Shown here: one piece after another, positions 33,568-42,828 of the stretch
Layout: each line of letters begins with the position of its first letter
Numbering within the stretch: position 1 is the first letter of the stretch
Notes under the pieces: generated by a model
What the model was told of the DNA's origin: nothing
Databases searched by the model: none
The model's input: the letters and a program-made list of their open reading frames with translations, nothing else
Source: Rhizobacter sp. Root404
GTDB taxonomy: Bacteria; Pseudomonadota; Gammaproteobacteria; Burkholderiales; Burkholderiaceae_C
Direction: 5' to 3'
DNA length: 64,000 nt
Assembly: GCF_001425865.1 (NCBI RefSeq)
Contig: NZ_LMDS01000005.1
Coordinates: forward strand, 380,209-444,208
Translations under genes and position numbers: made by a program

Positions 33568-36155
33568 GATTTTCCTTGGAGAGACTTGAGTTCGTAGAGC
33601 GCGGCGAGCGCTTCCTTGGGCGAGAGCATATCGGGGTCGAGTGCGGCGACCGCCGCGTCGAGCCGTGAAATTTCCGCGGCGGGCGCGGGCGGCGGTGCGG
33701 CGAACAGGTCGATCTGCGCGTCGGCCGCGTGCTTGCTGGCCTCCAGCGCCTCGAGCGTCGCGCGCGCCTGGCGCAGCAGGCTGGCGGGCATGCCGGCGAG
33801 TCGCGCGACCTGCACGCCGTAGCTGCGGCTGGCCGGGCCGGGCTGCAGCTCGTGCAGGAACACGATGTCGTCACCGCTCTCGACCGCCGAGACGTGCAGG
33901 TTGAATGCCCGGTCGTGCTTGACGGGCAGCTCCGTCAGCTCGAAGTAGTGGGTCGCGAACAGCGTGAACGCGCGCGTCCTGTCGTGCAGGTGGCTGGCGA
34001 TGCTGCTGGCGAGCGCGAGGCCGTCGAAGGTCGACGTGCCGCGGCCGATCTCGTCCATCAGCACCAGCGAGTGTTCGGTCGCGCCATGGATGATCGCGGC
34101 GGCCTCGGTCATCTCGAGCATGAAGGTCGATTGCGCGTTGGCCAGGTCGTCGGCCGCGCCGATGCGGGTGTGGATCGCGTCCATCGGCCCGAGCTGGCAG
34201 GCGCGCGCCGGCACGAACGAACCCATCGCCGCGAGCAGCGCGATCAGTGCGACCTGGCGCATGAAGGTGCTCTTGCCGCCCATGTTCGGGCCGGTGATCA
34301 CGAGCATCTTGCGGGCCGCGTCGAGCTTGCAGTCGTTCGGCATGAAGTTGGCGCCACCGGTTTCCATCAGGCGCGCCTCGACCACGGGGTGCCGACCGGC
34401 CTCGATGCGGATGCACGGTTCGCGCACGAACTCCGGGCGGCACCAGTTCAGCGTGGTCGCGCGCTCGGCCAGCGCGGCGAGCGCATCGACGCTGGCGAGC
34501 GCGCGGGCCAGCGCGGTGAGCGGCTCCAGGTGCACTTGCAGCTGGTCGATCAGTTGCTCGTACAGCAGCTTCTCTCGCGCCAGCGCCCGGTCCTGCGCGG
34601 ACAGCGCCTTGTCCTCGAAGGTCTTGAGCTCCGGCGTGATGAAGCGCTCGGCGTTCTTCAGCGTCTGGCGGCGCTGGTAGTCGAGCGGCACCTTGCTCGC
34701 CTGGCCCTGCGTGACCTCGATGTAGAAGCCGTGCACCTTGTTGAATTGCACCCGCAGGTTGGCAATGCCGGTGCGCGCACGCTCGCGCGCTTCGAGCTCG
34801 AGCAGGAAGGCGTCGCAGTTCGCGCCGATGCCGCGCAGCTCGTCCAACGTAGCGTCGAAGCCCGACGCGATCACGCCGCCGTCACGCAGCAGCACCGCGG
34901 GCTCGTCGGCGATCGCGGCGGCGAGCAGCGCATGGATCTCGTCGGGTGGCGTCAGCGCCTCGCCGAGCAGGTCGAGCAGCGTGGCCTCGCCGAGCGGCAC
35001 CTGCGCGCGCAGCGCCGGCAGCGCGTGCAGCGTCGCGCGCAGGCCGGTCAGCTCGCGTGGGCGCACCTGGCGCAGCGCGATGCGTGCGGTGATGCGTTCG
35101 ACATCGCTGATGCCGCGCAGGGCGTCGCGCAGTTCGCTCACGCCGGCCAGGTGCAGCGCGTCGATCGCGTCGTGGCGCTGGGTCGCGACGCGGCGCTCGC
35201 GCAGCGGGTGGGTGAGCCAGTGACGCAGCGTGCGCGAGCCCATGCCGGTGCGGCAGGTGTCGAGCAGCGACAGCAGTGTCGGCGCGTCCTCGCCGCGCAG
35301 GGTCTGCGTCAGCTCGAGATTGCGGTGGGTGGTCGGCGGCAGGTCGAGCAGGTCGCTGGCGCGCTGCACGGCGAGCGTGCGCACGTGCGCGAGCGCCTGG
35401 CCCTGGGTGTGCTCGGCGAAGGTCAGCAACGCGGCGCCAGCGGCCTGGGCGGCCCGCAGCTCCTGCGCATTGAAGCCGGCCAGGCTGCTCGTGCGCAGCT
35501 GCTCGCACAGCTTGCGCAGGCCGAGCGACGTGTCGAACTGCCACGCCGGGCGATGGGTGACGGTGACGCGGGCATCGCTCAACGCGGCCGGGACACGATC
35601 GCGGTCGACCAGCACCTCGGCCGGCGCCAGCCGCACCAGCCACGCCCCGAGTTCGGCCTCGCTGCATTCGCTCAGGCCGAGCTCGCCGCTGGTCAGCGCC
35701 AGCCAGGCCAGGCCGATCTGCTTGCCCTGTGGCGCGACAGCGAGCAGCAGCGCGTCGCTCTTGTCGGCGAGCAGTTCGGTGTCGGTCACGGTGCCGGGCG
35801 TGACGACGCGCACGACCTTGCGCTCGACCGGGCCCTTGGCGGTGGCCACGTCGCCGACCTGCTCGCAGATCGCGACCGCTTCGCCGAGCTTGATCAGCTT
35901 GGCGAGGTAGCCGTCGACCGAGACGACCGGCACACCGGCCATCGGGATCGGCTCGCCGTTGCTGCTGCCGCGCGCGGTCAGCGTGATGTCGAGCAGGCGG
36001 TTGGCTTTGCGGGCGTCGTCGAAGAACAGCTCGTAGAAATCGCCCATGCGGTAGAACAGGAGCGTGTCGGGGAAGTCGGCCTTGATCTTGGTGTACTGGG
36101 CCATCATCGGCGTCAGCGCCGGTGCTGCGCCCGCGGGCGGCGTGAGCGAGGTCAT
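33564..36155 (-). CDS. mutS: DNA mismatch repair protein MutS
   Basis: 863 residues. Recognises mismatches and recruits MutL. The N-terminal clamp has FYRMGDFYELFFDDA with the mismatch-wedging Phe and Glu (FxE motif GDFYELF). The C-terminal ATPase has Walker A ITGPNMGGKSTFMRQ, the N-2 loop DDLANAQSTFMLEM, Walker B LVLMDEIGRGTSTFDGL and the final helix-turn-helix dimerisation region. The start overlaps the FUSC stop and the stop overlaps the Anbu start, each by four bases (ATGA). Confidence 0.98.
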   Translation of the reverse strand: MTSLTPPAGAAPALTPMMAQYTKIKADFPDTLLFYRMGDFYELFFDDARKANRLLDITLTARGSSNGEPIPMAGVPVVSVDGYLAKLIKLGEAVAICEQVGDVATAKGPVERKVVRVVTPGTVTDTELLADKSDALLLAVAPQGKQIGLAWLALTSGELGLSECSEAELGAWLVRLAPAEVLVDRDRVPAALSDARVTVTHRPAWQFDTSLGLRKLCEQLRTSSLAGFNAQELRAAQAAGAALLTFAEHTQGQALAHVRTLAVQRASDLLDLPPTTHRNLELTQTLRGEDAPTLLSLLDTCRTGMGSRTLRHWLTHPLRERRVATQRHDAIDALHLAGVSELRDALRGISDVERITARIALRQVRPRELTGLRATLHALPALRAQVPLGEATLLDLLGEALTPPDEIHALLAAAIADEPAVLLRDGGVIASGFDATLDELRGIGANCDAFLLELEARERARTGIANLRVQFNKVHGFYIEVTQGQASKVPLDYQRRQTLKNAERFITPELKTFEDKALSAQDRALAREKLLYEQLIDQLQVHLEPLTALARALASVDALAALAERATTLNWCRPEFVREPCIRIEAGRHPVVEARLMETGGANFMPNDCKLDAARKMLVITGPNMGGKSTFMRQVALIALLAAMGSFVPARACQLGPMDAIHTRIGAADDLANAQSTFMLEMTEAAAIIHGATEHSLVLMDEIGRGTSTFDGLALASSIASHLHDRTRAFTLFATHYFELTELPVKHDRAFNLHVSAVESGDDIVFLHELQPGPASRSYGVQVARLAGMPASLLRQARATLEALEASKHAADAQIDLFAAPPPAPAAEISRLDAAVAALDPDMLSPKEALAALYELKSLQGKS

Positions 36156-38326
36156 CGTTGTCTTTCCTGCGCGCGCGCCAGTTCCCAGGCCTGCGCGGCG
36201 GCCAGATCGGCGCCGAGCGCGGCGGCCTCGTCGGCGGCGTCGCGCAGGCGCTGGTGCAGTTGCGCGGCTTCTTCGTGGGGGGAGATGGTTTCGGTGCGCG
36301 CCTCGACCGGCGTGGCCGTCGCGGCCGGCACCGCCGCGTTGTCGAGTGCGGCACTGATGCGCGCGAGGTGCGCCGCGAGCAGCGGCTGCGCCTGGGCATC
36401 GGGCAGTGCGCGCGGCTGCTCGCGCCAGGTGCGCAAGCCGCCGAGCTGCGCGAGCAGCCGGTAGCTGCGCAGCTGCACGCGCTCGAGCAGATCCAGCGGC
36501 GGCTGCACGGCGCGCGGTTCGGCGCGAGCGCGCTGCGCGGCGATCGCGATCGCGGCCAGGCTGTCGTGGACCTCGCGGCGCGCCAGGCGCCAGTCGGCAT
36601 TCGCGGTCGACAGTTCGGTGCTGCCGAGCGCCACCTGGGCATGCTGCAGTTGCGCCTTGCGCAGGCGCTTGAGCAGCGCCGGCAGCTGGCGCCGCTCCCA
36701 GGCCGGCAGCACATAGCTGAAGGCCCAGGCCAGCGCGGTGCCGATCAGCGTGTCGGCCAGCCGCTCGAACAGCGCGAACTCGCCCGCGGTGTGCAGCAGG
36801 TGGCCCTGGATCAATGCGAGCACGGTGGCGGCCGTGGCGGCGACCAAATAGCGTACCTGCGCGAAGCCGTGCGCGATGCCGGCGCCGATCGCCAGCACCA
36901 GGAACTGCACCGGCACGCTCGGATTCAGGCTCAGCAGCGCGGTCACCAGCACGCAGCCGATCAGCGTACCGATCAGTCGCGCGTTGCGGCGCTCGAGCGT
37001 CTGCGCGACGTTGGTCCGCATCACGACCGCGATGGTCAGCAGGATCCACTGCGGGTGTGCCGCCCACGGCAGGTGCAGGCCGATGGTGTAGCCGACCAGC
37101 AGCGCGATCGTCACGCGCAGCGCGTAGCGCAGCACCGGCGAGTGACCGCTCATCGCGCGCTTGAGCGGCGCGATCGGCCAGCGCATCGAGGTGCGAAAGC
37201 GCGGCCAGTCGCGCGCCTGCTCGGCGAGTGCGAGGCGCGGCTCGTCGCCCCCGTGCTCGGCCAGGCGCAGCAGGCTCTGCATCTCGGCCCCCATCGCGTC
37301 GACGGCGCCGCGCAGCGTCGGCGGGACGGCGCGGTGCGCCTCGGCGGTGCGCGCGAGCAACGATTCGGCCAGGCGCGGCGGCAATTGCCCGCCGGTGAAC
37401 AGCGACCAGCAGACGCGATCGAGGTGGGCACTGAAATCGCCCCACAGCGATTCGAGCGCCTGCGCCTGCGCCAGTGTGGGCGGCGTGCCGCCGCGCGCGG
37501 GTTGCATGTCGAGCTCGAGTTCGCAGGCGAGCGCCTGCTCGCGCAGCCGGATCGCGGCGATCAGCATGCCGGTCAGGCGCAGCTCGGCCGGCGTGGCGGG
37601 CTGGTCGAGCACCAGGTCGCGCGCCGTCTGCAGCTTGTCGGCCAGGGCGGCCTGTTCGCCGAGCAGCGCGCGCAGCTGGTTCTCGCGCCGGTCACCGGTG
37701 GCGGCCAGGCGCGCGCCCTGCTGACGCAGCATCACGGCGAGTTCGTTGATCGCATCGGCCAGCGCCTGCGATCGAAAGCGCAGGTTCAGCACGTGCGCAC
37801 TGAACACGGCCCAGGCCGCGAACAGGAACGCGCCGACCTGGAACCAGGCGACATGGGCAAGCGCGGTGCGCCAGTCGTCGGGCGGGGGCGTGGACATCGC
37901 GAACACGATCGCCAGCAGCAGCGCGAAACCGAGCGGCCCGCCGCGCAGCCCCCAGGCTGTTCCGAGCATGCCGATGAAGCCGCCGACCGCGACGATGATG
38001 CCGAGCAGCAGGTCCACATGGTCGGGCGCGAGGTGCGCGAACTGCACCGCGGCCGTCATCGGCGCCGCCAGCCACAGCAGCGGCGCGATCTGGCGCAGCT
38101 TGCCGCGCGCCGGCGAAACCTGGTCGCCGATGCTCAGGGTGAGCATGCCGACCGAGGCCGACGCGGCGACGACCGGACCGGCGACGAGGAAGACCAGCAC
38201 CGACAGCACGGCCAGCCCGAAGCCGACCGCCACGCCGTTCAGCACCCGGTGGCCGAGCAGCAGGCGCAGCCACACCGAATGGCGCAGCGACGGAATCGCC
38301 TCGAGGTTCAGCGGCGGCAACTGCAT
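36152..38326 (-). CDS. FUSC-family inner-membrane transporter-like protein
   Basis: 724 residues with the duplicated FUSC layout: membrane block at about 28-180, a soluble helical cytoplasmic domain at 185-390, a second membrane block at 400-540 and a soluble C-terminus. The second block contains YTIGLHLPWAAHPQWILLTI then ERRNARLIGTLIGCVLVTAL, the pattern seen in YccS/AaeB-like proteins. Members of the family export aromatic carboxylates or are uncharacterised; none is proven here. No membrane fusion protein gene adjoins it. It is coupled to mutS by a four-base overlap. Confidence 0.83.
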   Translation of the reverse strand: MQLPPLNLEAIPSLRHSVWLRLLLGHRVLNGVAVGFGLAVLSVLVFLVAGPVVAASASVGMLTLSIGDQVSPARGKLRQIAPLLWLAAPMTAAVQFAHLAPDHVDLLLGIIVAVGGFIGMLGTAWGLRGGPLGFALLLAIVFAMSTPPPDDWRTALAHVAWFQVGAFLFAAWAVFSAHVLNLRFRSQALADAINELAVMLRQQGARLAATGDRRENQLRALLGEQAALADKLQTARDLVLDQPATPAELRLTGMLIAAIRLREQALACELELDMQPARGGTPPTLAQAQALESLWGDFSAHLDRVCWSLFTGGQLPPRLAESLLARTAEAHRAVPPTLRGAVDAMGAEMQSLLRLAEHGGDEPRLALAEQARDWPRFRTSMRWPIAPLKRAMSGHSPVLRYALRVTIALLVGYTIGLHLPWAAHPQWILLTIAVVMRTNVAQTLERRNARLIGTLIGCVLVTALLSLNPSVPVQFLVLAIGAGIAHGFAQVRYLVAATAATVLALIQGHLLHTAGEFALFERLADTLIGTALAWAFSYVLPAWERRQLPALLKRLRKAQLQHAQVALGSTELSTANADWRLARREVHDSLAAIAIAAQRARAEPRAVQPPLDLLERVQLRSYRLLAQLGGLRTWREQPRALPDAQAQPLLAAHLARISAALDNAAVPAATATPVEARTETISPHEEAAQLHQRLRDAADEAAALGADLAAAQAWELARAQERQR

Positions 38327-38348
38327 GCTGCGGCGACCGACGTCGGGC

Positions 38349-39386
38349 TCAGAAGGGCGCGTCGCCTCCACGCGGCGAGCGCGACCGCGGCGCGGCCTTG
38401 CGATCGGCCTCGGCGGCGGCCTGCTTCTCGGCCGCCATGCTCTCCTTGCTGATGCGCGTGGCGGCCTTCTTGACGGGCGCTGGCGCCGGATCGCGCGCGA
38501 TCTCGACGCCCGCGGCGAGCGCATCCTCCGGCGTGATGCCGAGCGTGGTCTCGCCCGGCGCGACCGGCGCATCGGCCGCGATCACATGCGTGAACGGGCT
38601 CAGCAGGCTCACCAGCTGGCCGTAGACGCGAGGGCTGGCGGCCAGGCACTCGCGCTGATAGAGGTAGTCGGCCTCGCCGGTGAAGTTGCCGATCAGCCCG
38701 CCGGCCTCCGTGACCATCAGCGAGCCGGCGGCGATGTCCCACGGGCTCAGGCCGTTCTCGAAGAAGCCGTCGGTGTAGCCCGCGGCGACGTAGCAGAGGT
38801 CGAGCGCGGCCGACCCGGGGCGGCGCAGGCCCGCGCACGCCGGCATCACGGCTTCCATCATCTGCATGTAGCGCTTGAAGTTGTCGCCCTTGCGGAACGG
38901 GAAGCCGGTGCTGACCAGGCAGTCGGTCAACCGCACCCGCTTCGAGACGCGCAGCCGGCGGTCGTTCAGGAACGCGCCGCGGCCCTTGGACGCGTAGAAC
39001 AGGTCGTTGCGGGTCGGGTCGTAGACGACGGCCTGCTGCACCTGGCCGCGGAACGCCAGCGCGATCGAGACCGAGTAGACCGGGAAGCCGTGGATGAAGT
39101 TGGTGGTGCCGTCGAGCGGATCGATGATCCAGACGAACTCGCTGTCCTTCGCGCCGTGTTCGCGCCCCGACTCCTCGGCGAGGATGCCGTGGCCGGGGTA
39201 GGCCGCCAGCAGCGTCTCGATGATCACGGCTTCGGCCTTGTGGTCGACCTCGGTGACGAAGTCGTTGGCAGACTTGGTCGTGATCTTCAGCAGGTCGAGG
39301 TCGAGCGATGCCCGGTTGATGATCGCCCCGGCGCTGCGGGCCGCCTTGATGGCGGTGTTGAGCATCGGGTGAAGGGCTTGGGACAT
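38349..39386 (-). CDS. suhB: Inositol-1-monophosphatase family protein (SuhB)
   Basis: 345 residues. Mg-dependent sugar-phosphate phosphatase; in E. coli SuhB also binds the NusA complex and aids rRNA transcription. Metal-binding signatures: EES in GHGILAEESGREH, WIIDPLDGTTNFIHGFP (the first IMP motif) and WDIAAGSLMVTEAGG (the second). The catalytic part ends near residue 265; the last 70 or so residues are an Ala/Lys/Arg-rich tail (KKAATRISKESMAAEKQ) absent from E. coli SuhB and probably disordered. Divergent from trmJ across about 110 bases. Confidence 0.93.
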   Translation of the reverse strand: MSQALHPMLNTAIKAARSAGAIINRASLDLDLLKITTKSANDFVTEVDHKAEAVIIETLLAAYPGHGILAEESGREHGAKDSEFVWIIDPLDGTTNFIHGFPVYSVSIALAFRGQVQQAVVYDPTRNDLFYASKGRGAFLNDRRLRVSKRVRLTDCLVSTGFPFRKGDNFKRYMQMMEAVMPACAGLRRPGSAALDLCYVAAGYTDGFFENGLSPWDIAAGSLMVTEAGGLIGNFTGEADYLYQRECLAASPRVYGQLVSLLSPFTHVIAADAPVAPGETTLGITPEDALAAGVEIARDPAPAPVKKAATRISKESMAAEKQAAAEADRKAAPRSRSPRGGDAPF

Positions 39387-39466
39387 GGCGGACCTATCGA
39401 AGGCGTGAAGGCGGCGAACGCGGGGCTGGCGGGAAGAAAGAGCGGGGCGGCGGACGGGCCGCTGCG

Positions 39467-39472
39467 GATAAT
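39467..39472 (+). promoter_or_regulatory. Possible trmJ -10 box
   Basis: GATAAT, five of six matches to the sigma-70 -10 consensus, 26 bases before the GTG start of trmJ in the divergent gap with suhB. No convincing -35 hexamer precedes it. Confidence 0.3.
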
Positions 39473-39497
39473 CGCCATTTTACCTGCGAGCCTGCCC

Positions 39498-40238
39498 GTG
39501 CCCGTGCCTCAGTCCGATCGCCCCGATCCCACCCGCTTCGTCCTGATCGGCACCAGCCACGGCGGCAACGTCGGCGCCGCGGCGCGGGCCATGAAGGTGA
39601 TGGGTTTCTCGGACCTCGTCCTCGTGGCGCCGCGCTTCGCCGACGTGCTGCAGCAGCCCGAAGCGCTGGCGATGGCCAGCGGCGCGACCGATGTGCTCGC
39701 CGGTGCGCGGATCGTGCCGACGCTGGCCGATGCGCTGGAGGGCATCCACCACGCCTGCGCGACCGCGATGACGCCGCGCGATTTCGGCCCGCCGACGCGG
39801 GCGCCGCGCGAGCTGTTCGCGGAACTGGCGCCGCAGTCGCAACGGGTCGCGTTCGTGTTCGGCTCCGAGCGCTTCGGCATGAGCAACGAGGACGTGTATC
39901 GGTGCCACGTCTGCCTGAGCATCCCGACGATGGCGGGCTACGGTTCGCTGAACCTGGCCCAGGCGGTGCAGTTGCTCGCCTACGACTGGCGCCAGGCGCT
40001 GGGCGGGTTCCCGGTGCAGCCGCGCACGGTCGACGCGCACCGCGCCGACGACACCGCGGTGCAGGGCCTGCTCGATCACTGGCGTCGCACGCTGATCGAC
40101 ATCGACTACCTCGACCCGGCGGTCCCGCGCAAGCTGATGCCGCGCTTGCAGCAACTCGTCAACCGCGCCCAGCTGACCGACGAGGAAGTGCACATCCTGC
40201 GCGGTGTGGCGCGGGCGGTCGAGAAGGCGCGGCGCTGA
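39498..40238 (+). CDS. trmJ: tRNA (cytidine/uridine-2'-O-)-methyltransferase TrmJ
   Basis: 246 residues. SPOUT methyltransferase that 2'-O-methylates position 32 of several tRNAs using S-adenosylmethionine. Marks: FVLIGTSHGGNVGAAARAMK at the start, then the knot-forming motifs AFVFGSERFGMSNEDVYRC and IPTMAGYGSLNLAQAVQLLA. There is no ATG; GTG 39498 or GTG 39504 is the start, and homology cannot choose between them. A C-terminal helical region (about 170-246) is typical of TrmJ. It is followed 79 bases later by cysE. Confidence 0.95.
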   Translation: MPVPQSDRPDPTRFVLIGTSHGGNVGAAARAMKVMGFSDLVLVAPRFADVLQQPEALAMASGATDVLAGARIVPTLADALEGIHHACATAMTPRDFGPPTRAPRELFAELAPQSQRVAFVFGSERFGMSNEDVYRCHVCLSIPTMAGYGSLNLAQAVQLLAYDWRQALGGFPVQPRTVDAHRADDTAVQGLLDHWRRTLIDIDYLDPAVPRKLMPRLQQLVNRAQLTDEEVHILRGVARAVEKARR

Positions 40239-40317
40239 CGCGCCCGGCGCGGTCTGCGCCGACGCGTTCGCGGGGCAACGGATAAACTGCGTCCGACCCC
40301 ATTCACCGGATTCCCCC

Positions 40318-41097
40318 ATGTTCCAGCGGCTGCGAGAAGACATCGCCTGCATCCTCGAGCGCGACCCGGCGGCGCGCAGCGCCTGGGAGGTGCTGACCTG
40401 CTATCCCGGTCTGCACGCGCTCGTCCTGCATCGGCGCGCGGCCTGGTTCCGCCGCAACGGCCTGCACTGGCTGGCGCGCTTCACGTCGCATCTGGGCCGC
40501 TTCCTGACCGGCATCGAGATCCACCCCGGTGCCACGATCGGCCGGCGCGTCTTCATCGACCACGGCATGGGCGTGGTCGTCGGCGAGACCGCGGAGATCG
40601 GTGACGACTGCACGATCTACCAGGGTGTGACGCTCGGCGGCACGTCGCTGGCGAAGGGCGCCAAGCGCCACCCGACGCTGGGCCGCGGCGTGATCGTCGG
40701 CGCCAATTCGCAGGTGCTGGGCGGCTTCACGGTCGGCGACGGCGCGCGCGTCGGCTCGAACGCCGTCGTGCTGAAGGAGGTGCCCCCGGGTGCCACCGCC
40801 GTCGGCAACCCGGCGCGCGTGCTGCACAAGGAGGCCGATGCGGTGCGCGAGGCCGCCGCCGCGAAGATGGGCTTCTCGGCCTACGGCATCACGCAGGGCG
40901 ACGACCCGATGGCGCACGCGATGAAGGGCCTGATCGACAACGCCTCGGGCCACGAGCACCAGATCGCGATGCTGTGGGCGGCGATCGAGAAGCTGTCGGC
41001 GCGCTCGCGCGAGTTGCCGACGCCCGATTGCGTGCCGCAGGACGCGCGCACCACCGAGCAGTTCGACGCCGAACGCTTCAACCAGATGGTGAAGTGA
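40318..41097 (+). CDS. cysE: Serine O-acetyltransferase
   Basis: 259 residues. Transfers acetyl from acetyl-CoA to L-serine, the first step to cysteine. A helical N-terminal part (MFQRLREDIACILERDPAAR) is followed by the left-handed beta-helix (about 60-180) with HPGATIGRRVFIDHGMGVVV, whose catalytic His-Asp lies in IDHG, and YQGVTLGGTSLAKGAKRHPT. The C-terminal tail is long and extends beyond the usual regulatory end. The N-terminal domain is the shortened type found in many betaproteobacteria. Cysteine feedback inhibition is expected for the family. Confidence 0.95.
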   Translation: MFQRLREDIACILERDPAARSAWEVLTCYPGLHALVLHRRAAWFRRNGLHWLARFTSHLGRFLTGIEIHPGATIGRRVFIDHGMGVVVGETAEIGDDCTIYQGVTLGGTSLAKGAKRHPTLGRGVIVGANSQVLGGFTVGDGARVGSNAVVLKEVPPGATAVGNPARVLHKEADAVREAAAAKMGFSAYGITQGDDPMAHAMKGLIDNASGHEHQIAMLWAAIEKLSARSRELPTPDCVPQDARTTEQFDAERFNQMVK

Positions 41098-41124
41098 CGC
41101 CGCCGCGCGGCGCCGTCCGCGCGG

Positions 41125-42819
41125 TCAGAGCAGCAGCAAGAGCGGCAGCAGCAAGCCCAGGCCGGACCAGTCGCGCGGCACGTCGACCTGCACCTTCTCG
41201 CTGTACGGCGAGACGAACCCGTCGGGTTCGACGCTGCGGTAGCGGAAGTAGTAGCGGCCGCCGGAACCCGGCATCGGCAGGGTCCACTCCGAGCCGCTGA
41301 CTTCGGCGCGCGTGACGATCTGCTTGAAGTCGAGGTCGCGCGCGAATTCGACCTGCTGCTTGTCTTCCGGACGGGCGCCGCTCCAGCGGAAGACGAGCGC
41401 GTTGCCGTCGGCCGAACGCGCGACCGCGGCGGGCTGGGGCGTCGGGCGCAGATCGAAGCGTTGGGCGTCGCCGAACGGGCCGTGGTCGCCGCTGGGTCGC
41501 ACGCTCGCCAGCCGCCAGAAGTACGTGCCCGGCTTGGACAGCGTGGTCTCGAGAGCCGAGGCATCGAGGTTGTCGCGGTCCTCGACGATGCGCGTGAACG
41601 CCGCGTCCTCGGCCACCTGCAGCCGCGCGCGCGTGGCATCCACGTTCGGTGCCCAGGCGAACTGGACGGTGCCGACCGGCTGCTTCGCGCTCACCCGCGG
41701 GGCGCGGTAGGCGGGCGGCTCCGGGCGGGCCTTCAGCACGAACGGGCGAGCCGAATCGAAGCCTTCGATCCCCTGCGCGTCGATGCGGCGTGCGCGCACG
41801 TACCACTGGGCATCGTCCAGGCCGGCGATGCGCACTTCGGCGCCGGGTGCGACCTGCTGGTCGCTGACCATGCGGTCGAAGGCCGGGTCGGCGGCCACCT
41901 GCACGCGCAGTGGCGTCGACTCGCCGGGCAACGCGAACCGCACGATCGGGCGCTCGAAACGCTCCGGCAGCGCCGTCAGGTCGGGCGGCGGCAACAAGCG
42001 CGCGGGTGCGGAAGGCGGGCTCCCGCCGTCCGTCGACGCGCCGAAGCCGGCCGTCAGCGCGGTGCCGCCGGCGGCGCCGGCGGCGTCGAACGCCACCACG
42101 CCTTCCAGCACCTCCGCATGCGTGCGGCGTGGCGCGGCGTCGTCGTAGGCAACCCGGTACTGCGTCCCGCGCACGCCGACGACGGCGGTCGGCGTGACGA
42201 CTTCGAGCGGCTTGGCGCGCAGCACCTTGGTCGCGAACACCTCGACCGAGCCGCGCAGCACCCGCATCGTGCCGGCGAACCAATGGCTGGGGGCGTTGGC
42301 GGCAGCCGCGTCATCGGCGCTGGCCGCAGCATGGGCCGGCAGCCGACCACCGAAGTTGCGGCTGGCCGCGACCTCGGCGAGGCTGGACGGCGGCAATCGA
42401 ACGCGCGAGCCATCGGCCAGTTCGACCACGGCCGAGCCGTTGGGGCCGGTCTGGACCGACTGGCCTTCGTTCAGTGCGGCGCCGACTGCGAGCGGCGCAT
42501 CGCCGCTGCGCACGTCACCGGTGACGCTGACGAGCGTCGCGCTGACGGCATCGCCGCGCAGCAGCCGGGCCGGGATGCGCAGGCGCTGGCCGGGCAGGAT
42601 GCGGTTCGGGTCCGGGATCTTGTTGATGCGCGCCACTTCGCGCCACGCGGTGGGCGAGACCAGCACGCTGCTGGACAGGCCGATCAGCGTGTCGGCCCGC
42701 ACCACGACGAATTCGACCATTGTGTCCGCGGCACGCACCGGCGCTGCGAACGCAGCGACGAGCGCCGCCGCGAGCAGGGCGCGGGCGAACGGGGTGGACG
42801 GATGGGCGGCGTGCTGCAA
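41125..42819 (-). CDS. Exported LysM and FecR-domain protein
   Basis: 564 residues. A signal peptide (about 1-30) precedes a LysM-like segment, VVRADTLIGLSSSVLVSPTA then RINKIPDPNRILPGQRLRIP (about 38-84), which would bind peptidoglycan. A FecR domain follows (about 100-230) with VGAALNEGQSVQTGPNGSAV and VVTPTAVVGVRGTQYRVAYD. Then come two or three fibronectin-like beta repeats (FAWAPNVDATRARLQVAEDA and YYFRYRSVEPDGF). The C-terminus ends abruptly in a leucine run. No sigma factor or TonB gene adjoins it, so a signalling role is unlikely; an envelope or surface role is more probable. Convergent with cysE. Confidence 0.85.
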   Translation of the reverse strand: MQHAAHPSTPFARALLAAALVAAFAAPVRAADTMVEFVVVRADTLIGLSSSVLVSPTAWREVARINKIPDPNRILPGQRLRIPARLLRGDAVSATLVSVTGDVRSGDAPLAVGAALNEGQSVQTGPNGSAVVELADGSRVRLPPSSLAEVAASRNFGGRLPAHAAASADDAAAANAPSHWFAGTMRVLRGSVEVFATKVLRAKPLEVVTPTAVVGVRGTQYRVAYDDAAPRRTHAEVLEGVVAFDAAGAAGGTALTAGFGASTDGGSPPSAPARLLPPPDLTALPERFERPIVRFALPGESTPLRVQVAADPAFDRMVSDQQVAPGAEVRIAGLDDAQWYVRARRIDAQGIEGFDSARPFVLKARPEPPAYRAPRVSAKQPVGTVQFAWAPNVDATRARLQVAEDAAFTRIVEDRDNLDASALETTLSKPGTYFWRLASVRPSGDHGPFGDAQRFDLRPTPQPAAVARSADGNALVFRWSGARPEDKQQVEFARDLDFKQIVTRAEVSGSEWTLPMPGSGGRYYFRYRSVEPDGFVSPYSEKVQVDVPRDWSGLGLLLPLLLLL

Positions 42820-42828
42820 TGTACGGCC

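Noticed and set aside
33729..36464. Open frame of about 900 codons on the plus strand opposite mutS
   Set aside because: Composition is shadow-like and mutS is beyond doubt on the minus strand.
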